Notes under the pieces: generated by a model | Seen by the model: only the letters and a program-made list of their open reading frames with translations | Database searches by the model: none | What the model was told of the DNA's origin: nothing | Shown: in pieces, positions 11,498 to 20,861 of the stretch | How the letters are laid out: every line of letters starts with the position of its first letter | How positions within the stretch are numbered: the first letter of the stretch is position 1 | Made by a program: the position numbers and the translations under genes | Assembly (NCBI GenBank): GCA_003550325.1 | Contig: QKWP01002074.1 | Span: 1 to 64,000, forward strand | Reading direction: 5' to 3' | Length of the DNA: 64,000 nt | Source: Gigaspora rosea | Taxonomy: Eukaryota > Glomeromycota > Glomeromycetes > Diversisporales > Gigasporaceae

Positions 11498-11648
11498 GGG
11501 CAGTGTCATTAATCACCTGATTATTTTTTATCAGAGACCTACCCCTCTCCTTCTTCCTCAATATATAAATAGTCAGTTCTTATATATAATTTCAACTTTT
11601 TATACCCCCCTCCCCCCCTAAAAAATCACCTGATTTTTGTTACTCCCC
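11498..11648. mobile_element. Tourist-like MITE, family ATCACCTGATT, copy 1
   Basis: A 151-bp element between TAA duplications (11495-11497, 11649-11651). The ends are GGGCAGTGTCATTAATCACC and, inverted, ATCACCTGATTTTTGTTACT then CCCC. The interior has a TATATATAATTTCAACTTTT segment. Three more copies are at 16215, 29833 and 31711, all with TWA duplications, which makes the PIF/Harbinger (Tourist) assignment strong. Confidence 0.85.
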
Positions 11649-11682
11649 TAATTAAGCTCTCTAATTTTTTGCTTTTTGACTA

Positions 11683-12002
11683 CCATATATTCCTGAAAAT
11701 AAGCAACCTTTTTTGGGCAAAAACTTACATTAAAAAACATAAAGTTGCTTATTTTTGAATTGTTGAATTTTTTGAAAAATTGAAAAACATACTAATAAAA
11801 AGTTGGCCGAATATATAAAATTTTTATTGTACTGTAAGTGTATTTCAATATTCTAAACAAGTTTATTTAATAGCACTTTTGAAATATACTTAGTACATTT
11901 TGAACTTTTATATGTAGCAACTGCTAATAAATTTTTTGAAATTTTTGAAAAAATTAAAAGAGTTGCTTATTTTCACAATAGCTTATTTTCAGGAATTTAC
12001 AG
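11683..12002. mobile_element. pogo-like MITE, family T copy 1 (AAAATAAGC ends)
   Basis: A 320-bp element between TA dinucleotides. The left end is CCATATATTCCTGAAAATAA followed by GCAACC; the right end is the inverse, CTTATTTTCAGGAATTTACA. A second inner pair of GTTGCTTATTTT lies next to each end. Interior TACTAATAAAAAGTTG and TTTTATATGTAGCAACTG align with copies at 15509-15833 and 28459-28776. The TA duplication and AATAAGC-type termini are typical of fungal pogo/Fot-like non-autonomous elements. Confidence 0.75.
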
Positions 12003-12427
12003 TAATTTTAACTATTTTATTAAGCTATTAGTGTATTTTTAAAGTTAGTTCTAATATAAATACTGTACTATAAATATATTTTAATAAAAGGTTTTTTTTT
12101 AATAATCATATATTTCTTTATTATTTAATAAATGTAATTATATTAACTGCTTCTATCTATATTTTATGATGTATTATAACTAAAAGATGGCTTACCTGGT
12201 TTTTATACAAATTTATATAAATAGAATTAGCCTTTTTGCTAATTATATTTTACACCAAAACATATATTATAGTTTACTAGTCTGGATTTACTACCTATTA
12301 TGATCAACTGTTTTTTAAATCTCCTTTTTCTAACTTCTCATATAAAAGAATTCGACTAGAATTAAACAAACAAATATAGAAAATAAAAAGAAAATATAAG
12401 ATAGTAAAAAGTCTATACTACCTAAAC
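12003..12427. other. Non-coding DNA with a dispersed-repeat segment
   Basis: No gene. The part from about 12320 to 12444 (AACAAACAAATATAGAAAAT and similar A-rich sequence) resembles 43090-43260, and the DNA after the insertion block (15925-16040) resembles 43260-43345, so the insertion block at 12.4-15.9 kb appears to sit inside a repeat that is uninterrupted at 43 kb. Confidence 0.45.
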
Positions 12428-13314
12428 AAATAACCAAAGTACTAAGATCTTCCGCAACTCTATCCGCCGATCACTTGTACCAACAAAATCGCTAAAATTC
12501 CGAAGTGAAGTTACGAAGAAAACAGAAGGAAAACTGGAAGACACATGCAGTTGGCAGCTATTATTTAGGGATACAGTTAATTGAGTATCTTGCTAGTAGC
12601 CCCAGAGTTTATCACTCACCACACCACCGGCACTTGTCGTTTAGAGGTAAAGTTCATAGACTACCTGCCGACAAGCTCAGAGTTTATCACTCACCAAACT
12701 AAGAAGACTCCGGTTGGTTCCCTGTCGGATATTGGACTTACACGGGAAGGACAACACTCCTTTTTCTATTACAAGTGAAGAACTGGTGCCATCGATTTTT
12801 TTTTTTCGAAGAATTTTCAGAAAAGTGGGCATTTTGCCGTACCCCCTCCAAAAGATCGGCAGTGTTTACTCCGTCCAAATCGGGAAGGCACCCATGAAGT
12901 TGGATTTGATCGTCACGAGTGGCTTGGAAACAAATCACGTGGACTGTCGGTTGAGGTCTTAGGAGAAACACTTTAGAAAGTTCCCGAGTATTTTAGGTTT
13001 AGTAGTCGGGTCACTTAGACTACTTTTTTTTTTCGTTTAACATAATGGGACCTGGGCCATTGTTGGTTAGGGTTTTATGTTAAAATTTTTATTTCGAAGT
13101 CTGTCGGTTGTTGTGAAATAACCTAATAGCTAACTTTAGGCCACGGGTAAAGATCTAAAGTAGCGGGAGGCAATAGTGAAGCCCGAGTTTTTTTCATTCC
13201 CTTAGTTAAAAACTATATATTATCTTCCCTGCATGTATTAATAATATTAACTAATAAAGAATAAAGAGCCTGGTCTCGGTTATAAAACGAAAAAAAAAAA
13301 TAACCAAAGTACTA
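12428..13314 (+). mobile_element. Poly-A-tailed retro-insertion with 17-bp TSD
   Basis: AAATAACCAAAGTACTA occurs at 12428-12444 and again at 13298-13314. Between them is an about 850-bp insert, less AT-rich than its surroundings, that ends in a run of A (about 13288-13300). A long, staggered-cut-like TSD and a 3' A-tail are the hallmarks of LINE-driven target-primed reverse transcription, so this is a SINE, a truncated LINE or a processed RNA copy. The insert has several short frames but none with a recognisable domain. Confidence 0.75.
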
Positions 13315-13781
13315 TGTTTGTACATTACTGAATTCGAAATGTTAAATCCTAGGCCCCAAAGTTGCAGGAACTCAGCTAGTTACAGCAGCATGCAGGCTTG
13401 AAATACTTATCCAATGTGGTAGAGGTAGCTGCATGGCTTGAAATATGAACTCCCAAGAAGTATACCAGTAGGGGATCTCAGATATACCAATCTGGAAGCA
13501 CAAAGCACCTACCTGGAAAATTGGAAGTGATAATACTAGGTAGTGTAGATAAAGTGGCGGGCATGTGAATATCAATTGTTGGTTGGAGAGAGACGTACAA
13601 GCCAGGTCAGTCATATAAATGCAAATATGGAAGGCTCTGGTAGGTTTTATCCATGGATAAATGGTTGTATAACCTAAAATCCTAGTTCCAATACTTGTAT
13701 ATAATATGTATGTATTTATAGCACTACCATATGTCAATTTATTTAAGTATTGATTAATAATCCACCTGTCAACTGGAGAAT

Positions 13782-15508
13782 AGGCGAAATGTGAGGTCTT
13801 CTATCTAAATTTTTTTTTTACTAAGTTAATAATATATGTCCACTAATTAAAAGTTGTAGAGCTCGTTGAGACGCATCTAATGGTGGTTAGATCATCCAAA
13901 TCGGCCCAGTGGTGGTGAGATATCATCAAAAAACGATTGGCCGACTATATAAAAATCTGTGCTGGAAATTACATATAAAAATCACTAGGTTGTTTGCTTG
14001 ATTTCTCGAAAGTTAGTTACCCACCAGCTCATTTTATCCCAACAGAATGTTTCACCTATAGCATTTTTTGTTGAAAAAATCTTTCCTTGATATATCATGT
14101 TTTGACCTCCTCTTTTCTTGACAGAACATACCGGTATTTTCGAAAAAAACATTTTACTGACATGACATATTTCAAAAAGAACATTATTCTGACATGACAT
14201 GTTTCCGACATCTTTTTCTGACAAGATTTTTTCCCGATTAGAATTTTGTTTAAATAGGTAGAGTGATATATTCGTGTTCATCACGTCACATGATTAAGCA
14301 CTTGGCCTAAATTAGGGTTAGAGTTAGGGTTAGATTAGGGTTAGGCAGTATTGTATATGGACATTGTCCCGCCAATTTTACAAGGACACAGACAGTCCGG
14401 AATGGGATGTCCAGGACATGTCCACAATATTGTCCTAACATGATATTGTACACAGACAATGACCGCTTAATTTTTAACTTTGTCCCTACTATGTTTAGGA
14501 CATATCTGCTAGGTAAACCAATCAAATTACGGAATTATACAGACCCTTAGTTTGGGTTATATAATAATTTCCAGAGGATACAAAGAATTTTATTGGCTGG
14601 TTATCATGTGTTGATTAGCTGAACGTCCAGGACAAAAAAAATTCTGGGCAAACATGTCTCAGACGTCCTGTTCCGGACTGTCTGCTATCTATATCCGTGT
14701 CCCATGACAACACTGGAGTCAGGTAATAGTATAATTTAGGCCGAGTTGATAGTACTAGTAAACAAATAATATAGTTGTATAATTCTACATGATGTGATGA
14801 TCACTAGGTTTATCATTTTTGGCAGAAAAAATGCATTCAATAAAACTTAGTGTCGGCGAAAAGTCAAATTAGAAATATGTTATATCAGATAAATGTCTTG
14901 TCGAAAATATAAGAATTCTAGGAAAGGGGATGTTGAAAACATGGTATGTCAAGGAAAAATTCTGTTAACAAAAAATGCTGCAGGTGAAACATTCTGTCAG
15001 GGATATGGGTCGGTAAAATAAGTTGGCAGGTAACTAACTTTCGGGGAATCATATCACTATAGCCGAAATGTGGCATGCTTCCATCTAAAACTTTTTTTCT
15101 TACTAAGTTAATGATACATACCCACTAATTAAAAGTTGTAGAGCTCGTTGAGGTGCATTTAACGGTGGTTAAGGCCGATTTGGATGATCTAACTACCATT
15201 AGAAGTGCCTTGACGAGCTCTACAACTTTGAATTAGTGGGCATGTATCGTTAACTTAGTAAGAAAAAAGTTTTAGATGGAAGCACGGCACATTTCGCCTA
15301 TAGTGATTTTTATATATAATTTCCGGCACAGATTTTTATATAGTCAGCCAATTGTTTTTCGACGATATCTCGCCATCTACTGGGCCGATTTGGATGATCT
15401 AACCACCATTAGATGCGTCTCGATGAGCTCTACAACTTTTAATTAGTGGACATGTATCGTTAACTTAGTAAAAAAAATTTTAGATAGAAGCACATCACAT
15501 TTTGCCTA
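13782..15508. mobile_element. Long nested palindrome (200-bp TIRs, GGCGAAATGTG ends)
   Basis: The left arm (about 13782-13985) and right arm (about 15299-15508) are inverted copies of about 200 bp. They share AGGCGAAATGTGA at the ends, CTTAGTAAAAAAA-like tracts, AGTTGTAGAGCTCGTTGAGA and GATTTGGATGATCTAACC. Within the 1.3-kb loop is another inverted pair (about 14007-14110 with 14925-15045: AAAGTTAGTTACCC, GAATGTTTCACC) and inside that a third pair around CAGACAGTCCGGAATGGG (14390) and CCGGACTGTCTGCTATC (14673). TIRs of this length suggest a Mutator-like fold-back element, but I see no clear TSD. Confidence 0.7.
15055..15300. mobile_element. Short fold-back related to the surrounding palindrome
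   Basis: This 245-bp palindrome starts GCCGAAATGTGGC and ends GCACATTTCGCC. Its arms match the arms of the enclosing palindrome (AGTTGTAGAGCTCGTTGAGG), so it is a smaller member of the same family lying beside the right arm of the larger one. Confidence 0.65.
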
Positions 15509-15833
15509 CTATATTTGTCTGAAAATAAGCTACCATTTTTGGCCAAAAAGTTACACAAAAATCGTGTGGTAGCTTATTTTCGGATTGTTAAATTTTTCGA
15601 AAAATTAAAAAACGTACTAATAAAAAGTTGTCCAAATGCTATAAAATTTTTACTATAAGTGTATTTCGTTACGCTGAACAACTGTACTTAATCGACTTTT
15701 TGAAGTTTACATAGTAGAAAAAAAAGTTTTATATGTAGCAACTGTTAACGATTTCTTTAAAAATTTTTCAGAAAACATGGGGGTAGCTTCTTTTGGAGGT
15801 AGCTTATTTTCGGAAACCTACAGTATTCTCCAG
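15509..15833. mobile_element. pogo-like MITE, family T copy 2
   Basis: Lies between TA dinucleotides, with ends CTATATTTGTCTGAAAATAA then GCTACC and the inverse GGTAGCTTATTTTCGGAAAC. The interior (ACTAATAAAAAGTTGTCC, TTTTATATGTAGCAACTG) aligns with copies at 11683 and 28459. It abuts the right arm of the long palindrome. Confidence 0.75.
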
Positions 15834-15924
15834 TTAACAGGCAGATTATCAATTAAAAAAGTTTGGGGCAGGAGCTACACCTGGGGTTCTCCCTAATATA
15901 TTAAAAAAAAAAACCAAAGTACTA

Positions 15925-16214
15925 AAAAAAACAAAATGATGGTCATGATAGCATTATTAAAGCCTATGCAAGACTATAAAAATTATATAATACTGTACAA
16001 GAAAATGTCTTGTCAGAGTATTGTTTAGAATATAGCAGAAGATTTTATATATTTATGTAAGATGATACAAAAGTTATATTTTTTATATATCAATAACAGT
16101 AATATCAAAAATGTAACTTCTGTATTTAGTATTTGTTTATATGTGCATAATAGTTATCTTTTTGATACATTATATTGTTTTGATTTGTATTACAAAAAAT
16201 GAAATTATATCTTA
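15925..16214. other. Non-coding AT-rich stretch
   Basis: No gene. The segment TTATTAAAGCCTATGCAAGA resembles TTTGCCTGTGTTAGGCTTTA at 43290 when the surrounding sequence is aligned. Confidence 0.35.
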
Positions 16215-16365
16215 GGGGAGTGACAAAAATCAGGTGATTTTTTAGAGAGGAGAGGAGGTAAAAAAAGTTGAAATTATATATAAGAACCTGACTATATATA
16301 TATTAAGGAAAAGAGTGAGGAATAGGTCTCTGATAAAAATAATCTGATGATTAATGACACGGCTC
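16215..16365. mobile_element. Tourist-like MITE, family ATCACCTGATT, copy 2 (reverse)
   Basis: Flanked by TTA on both sides (16212-16214, 16366-16368). The left end is GGGGAGTGACAAAAATCAGG; the right end is AATGACACGGCTC. In reverse orientation it aligns with the 11498 and 31711 copies. Confidence 0.85.
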
Positions 16366-16577
16366 TTAGTTGTTATTGCATTTTGGACATACAATGCTGT
16401 ATTAACCTAGTATATATATAAAAGAAAACAAAAAAAAATAAAAACTATACTTAAAAGAACATTTTAAAAAGAAATTTTAATTCAGATTTTTTTCAAAGCT
16501 TTTCATATTTATTTATTGTTTATTTCATAAGACTTGAACTTTACTTATTACTATAAACCAAAAAGGTTAGCATATTT

Positions 16578-17108
16578 GGGGGCATCCATAAATAATGTTA
16601 TACAAGAGGGGGTTGGACGAACGATAATGTTTTTCTCAATAAGTAGGAGGGTCAAAAAAATATAACGTAATTTTTTTAGAAAAAATTGGCTAAAAATTGA
16701 ACCAGTGATCCAAATTTAATAGTTTTGGTACCATTTGATTCGTCTCGGTGAGAGGAGTCGAATGGTTCCGATTTTATTTCATTTGGATCACTGGATCAAA
16801 TTTTATTGGCCAAATACTATTGGTTATTATGTTTTCTTATAAAATTACTAAAAAAATCAATGGTTTTTTGTGAATAGCAATTGATCCAGTGATCCAAATG
16901 AAATGATTTTGGTATCATTGGATTTGTCTCACTAAGACGAATCGAATGGTACCTAAATCATCCAAATCGGATTACTGTGTCACAATATATTCAAGTTTTT
17001 GTAAAATTTTATATATAAACATACGGATTTTGAAAATTTTTTTTATATAGTAGGGGGGGGGTCCAGTGCTACTATGAGAAGGTACATAACGTTATTTATG
17101 GATGCCCC
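16578..17108. mobile_element. MITE, family U copy 1 (GGGCATCCATAAATAA ends)
   Basis: A 530-bp element with ends GGGGGCATCCATAAATAATG and the inverse CGTTATTTATGGATGCCCC. The interior holds two hairpin modules of the type GATTCGTCTCGGTGAGA, each set between GATCCAGTGATCCAAAT and ATTTGGATCACTGGATC. It is closely matched by 27631-28144. I could not define a TSD, so the superfamily is left open. Confidence 0.75.
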
Positions 17109-18094
17109 TTTCCAATTCAAAAAGATGATCTTTTGAAGAGAGTAAGCTGAAATGTTCATTTTGTTGAAATTTTAAAAAGTTCAAAAAAATACCTTATACC
17201 AAATTAAAAAGTATAATTTTTTCTCTATATAAAAAAGTATTATTTCCTTACTTTTTTTCTAAAGAAGATAAATTTAGTACTTTTTTTTTAGTAAGTAATA
17301 AACTTTAAACTTGTTAGCAGACAGTCTATGAACTTTGTTTCTAAATGACAAATACCATTCTCACAGTAAGTGATAAACTCTAAGGCTACTAGCAAAATAG
17401 TCTATAACCTTTATCTCTAAATAATAGATGCTATTTTATGGTTTTCTTACAAGTTTTCTTTTAGTTTATAATAAAATTTTTACAATAAAATATTTTAATA
17501 ATTTAGTAATTATAGTTTTTGTATATTATAAAAGAACTTGATATATCATACTACTGGTATACTTTTAGCAAAACATAAACAAATCCCAAATTCAAAAAAA
17601 CCAATTGCTATTTGTAAAAAATTAAATCAAAAAAGTAGTTACAATATTTTGCAAATATATTATTTATATTAATAAGAATATCTACTATTTGTTTAAGCAA
17701 AAATTATTATAAAGTTTTTGAAAAATTAATTTGGAATGTATTTGAGATTTGGACATGAACAAATCTCAAACTATAGTAATTTGGGATTTTGCCAACATGT
17801 ATACACTACTAGTATTTAACAATATATGTGTTTTGGTTATGAAATTTGTATAACATAAAGATTAGATGTAATCTAAATTTTTTGAAAAAATAGAGTTTTT
17901 TTCAAAAATTGTCTATATCAAAAAATTCTAAGAAATCAATTATTATGTTCTAACAAAAACAATCTTTTCAAATTTTGATATATACTAATACTTTTATACA
18001 AACTTTAACATGAACTCTAACTCAAATCCTAACAGCAAAAAAATTTTTGTATAAGGTAAAAAAAGGTAATTTAGTGAAGTTAATATAATTAATA
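17109..18094. other. Non-coding AT-rich spacer with a 70-bp direct repeat
   Basis: About 17291-17360 and 17366-17437 are diverged direct copies of a unit running from AGTAAGTAATAAACTTTAAA to ACAAATACCATT. The remainder is AT-rich with no recognised gene. Confidence 0.4.
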
Positions 18095-18841
18095 TAGTGC
18101 AGGACATCTAAAGGCTTTTCAAACTTTAAAAGCTAATAGCATTTAATATAAAAATAATATTAAAAAAAAATAGGCTACTATTTTGTAGTTTAACTAATTT
18201 ACTACAATTTAGTGGCTCTAATTTTTTAAACTTATTATATATTTTTATTTATATGAGTTTAAAAGTATAGTATTTTTATATGATACAGAAAAAATTACAG
18301 TTGGACCTCTATAAATGCAACTTTCATAAATGCAATACCTCCCTAAATGCACGTTTTTTTCTTTTCTGTAAGATGTTATTAGTGCTAAATGCATGTTCTA
18401 TATTCTGTAAATGCACTTTCTCTTGAATAACATTTTATATTACACTAATTTCCTTAAATGCACGTAGCCAATCAAATTTTAGTATTTAAGATAGGTTATA
18501 CAGTTTTAGCAGAAGTTACACAAACTTAATGATCTAATTTTAAAGCTGCAATTTAATTGGCTCTTTCTAAATACAAACCTCCCTAAATGCACGTTGTAGG
18601 CTTGTCCCTACAAGTTGCATTTATGGAGGGTTGACTATATCTTAAAATAGGACAAGTCATGTGTTTTGGCTCAATGCTATTAGTTAATTTTAAAATATTT
18701 TAAAATTAATTTTAAAAATCAATTTTAAAAATTAATTTTTAACTAATCAAAATGCAGAATTTCAAAAAAATATCAAATTTAATTATAAATTTTTGAAAAT
18801 GGAAAAATCATGTAACTTTTGCTTTTAGATGTCCTGCACTA
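18095..18841. mobile_element. TA-flanked element, family Q copy 1, with nested insertion
   Basis: Ends TAGTGCAGGACATCTAAA and the inverse TTTAGATGTCCTGCACTA, between TA dinucleotides. The arms TTCAAACTTTAAAAGCTAAT and GCTATTAGTTAATTTTAAAA align with 42325-42725, and the ends with 29120-29826. Copy 1 is longer because a 340-bp pogo-like element (18298-18638) sits inside it. Confidence 0.75.
18298..18638. mobile_element. pogo-like MITE (CAGTYRACCCTC / AAATGCA words), copy 1
   Basis: The left end, after TA, is CAGTTGGACCTCTATAAATG; the right end is ATTTATGGAGGGTTGACT before TA. Inside, AAATGCACG and related words are repeated near both ends (CCTCCCTAAATGCACG), resembling transposase-binding arrays. 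It aligns over its whole length, reversed, with 52025-52366. It interrupts the family Q element. Confidence 0.8.
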
Positions 18842-19002
18842 TATAAAAACTTTTTGATTTTAATATTAAAAAATTTTTTATTTTTTGTATTAAACTTTAT
18901 ATATGATTTAGAATTATTTTCTATATAAAATTAGTAATATAACATCTTGTTTTAAAGTGATATTAAATAGATTATATATTGTATCAAAAAGCTTAAATTT
19001 TA
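18842..19002. other. AT-rich spacer
   Basis: Nothing recognised. Confidence 0.3.
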
Positions 19003-19385
19003 GAGAGTAGAGGTAATTTGGTGAATTAATAGTATTTTGTGTAATCCAGTAGTCAGAATTGAATAAATTTTATACTATTTGATTCATCTCAATAGAATAA
19101 ATTGAATTATATAAAGCTTATCCAATTCTAATCACTGGATCACAAAATATTATCAATTATATGCTATACAAAAATGTTCCTTGAGAAGAATTTTGACAAA
19201 GTGTAAATATGACAAATAATTGAAAATATCTTGTGACCAGTAATCAGAACCAGGTGAGCTTAGTACCATTCAATTCGTCTCATTGAGACAAATTGAAAGG
19301 TATAAAAGTTATTCAATTTTGATCATTAGATCATGAGATATCAAAATTTGCCAAATTACTCTTTTTCACCAAATTATCTCTTTTT
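19003..19385. repeat. Fold-back with GTCTCATTGAGAC hairpin modules
   Basis: The left end AGAGTAGAGGTAATTTGGTG and right end CACCAAATTATCTCTTTTT are inverted. Inside are two modules (19040-19150, 19240-19340) in which a fairly symmetrical ATTCATCTCAATAGAAT or ATTCGTCTCATTGAGAC hairpin lies between a GTAGTCAGAATTG and a CTAATCACTGGATCAC segment. These modules are shared with family U and F1. Confidence 0.55.
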
Positions 19386-19925
19386 ATCTTATAAGTTGCA
19401 TTTACTGGTTTTGATTATCACAAAGTGATATATATTATTATTATAAAATTAATACATAGTATTTGTTTTTATATTTTAATTTTTTTTATAATTTTAAACA
19501 AAATATCTTAGCAAATATGTGCTAATTAAATATTTAAAATTTTTTTATTTGATTTTGTAAGTTTGTAAAATTAAATAAAAAAAAAATACAGTAATTAAAA
19601 ATTTGTGAATATTTTGTTTAAAATTATAAAACAAATCCTATATTATATAATTTAATTTAATTTGTGGTATAGGGTTTAGAATTAGATTATTTATTCTAAT
19701 ATTCGATACAAACTCTTTAAGATAGTACAAATCCAAAATTGCAGTATATTAGTTTATTGATTTACAACTTTGTGTAACATAAAATTTGTTGAGCAAAAAA
19801 TTAACTCAGTTTAAGGCTAGAGTTTTATAGTTTATGCTAAAATTTTTTAAGAAATATTTTTTGTTAGAACTTCAAGAGCTGTTTTATAACCGGGATTTTG
19901 AGATATCAATATACCCGTGTATGTA
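19386..19925. other. AT-rich non-coding spacer
   Basis: No gene or clear element. A TTAAATTTAATTAATATAAAT-like AT tract dominates. Confidence 0.3.
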
Positions 19926-19933
19926 CACATAGT

Positions 19934-20204
19934 TATAGATGGCGGTGAAATTCATTTTAATTTTTTTTTTAATTTCAACAATAATTTCAACAAAAATTTC
20001 AACATTTTTTAATATTTTTATAAATTAATTATAAAACAACTATTGTATTTGATTGAATTTAGCTTTAATTAATATTTTATATAATTTAAAATTTTTAATA
20101 GTAAAAAATTAATTTCACCAATTTCACCAATTTTAACATCAAATAATTTCAACAATTTCATCAAAAAATTTTTATTAAAAAAAGTAATTTCACCGCCATC
20201 TATA
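19934..20204. mobile_element. hAT-like word-repeat element (TATAGATGGCGGTGAAATT), TSD CACATAGT
   Basis: The left end is TATAGATGGCGGTGAAATT and the right end its exact inverse AATTTCACCGCCATCTATA. CACATAGT is perfectly duplicated at 19926-19933 and 20205-20212. The 271-bp interior consists largely of AATTTCAACA and ATTTCACCAA words. A larger relative is at 53153-53735. The 8-bp TSD is characteristic of hAT elements. Confidence 0.85.
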
Positions 20205-20212
20205 CACATAGT

Positions 20213-20861
20213 GACAAATAAAAATACTCTTAATTTAATTAATATTTTTATCTAATTAATCTTATTTTGTATATAACTAATCAGCAATAATTTTATCCAA
20301 TTTAAAATACTGCATAATCTGTTTTATTAATTTTATTTATTTCTGTTAATTAATAAACTGTATAATACAATTAAACTTTTATATAATACAGTATTTTAAA
20401 CAATAACCGTTTTAAATACTGTATATAGAATGTTTTTATTCTTTATAGTCAAAATTTCAACATAATCTCTATATATATTTTCAATGCAAACTCTAAATTT
20501 CAAATATAAGCAGCTATAGTATATATATTATATATTATATCTGATATATATATATGTATATATTTCTAACATTAGTCATTAAGCATTGGGAGAATTATAA
20601 CGCTGACTGAAATTAATGTGATAAGAATTTTATTAATGTGAGATAATCGAGTCTGATGCAAGCACGCAATGCATACTTAATTACTATTTTGGCCACAGAT
20701 GGCCTCAAATAATACCAAGTATAGCCGTTCGTGAGTGTGAAACGGAGTACACCATAAAAAAAACTCTTAACTGTTAGTATCTGGAATTAGCCAGTAAACC
20801 TTAATCACTTTTTGCCATCACAGACGCTAGGTGTACTATAACGAAAATTTTTATAACCAAT
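20213..20861 (+). promoter_or_regulatory. Upstream region of the bromodomain gene
   Basis: The 650 bp before the start codon are free of clear elements. The last 250 bp are less AT-rich and include CGTTCGTGAGTGTGAAACGG and TAGGTGTACTATAACGAAAA, probably the 5' untranslated region and core promoter. No specific factor site can be named. Confidence 0.4.

Larger units (their letters stand above)
13315..15924 (+). mobile_element. Second A-tailed block ending at a third TSD copy
   Basis: The block ends with TTAAAAAAAAAA and then AACCAAAGTACTA (15912-15924), a third copy of the target sequence found at 12428 and 13298. This suggests a second insertion at the same target. Its first part (13315-13780) is a unique-looking stretch with GCATGCAGGCTTGAAATACT and a second GCATGGCTTGAAATATGA, a short direct repeat; the rest is a large palindrome and a pogo-like element described separately. 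No gene. Confidence 0.5.

Noticed and set aside
12505-12971. Several 65-82-codon frames in the A-tailed insert
   Set aside because: They overlap in different frames and on both strands, and none shows a reverse-transcriptase or other domain.
14310-14345. TTAGGG-like run as a telomere
   Set aside because: Degenerate, about 35 bp and internal to a palindrome.
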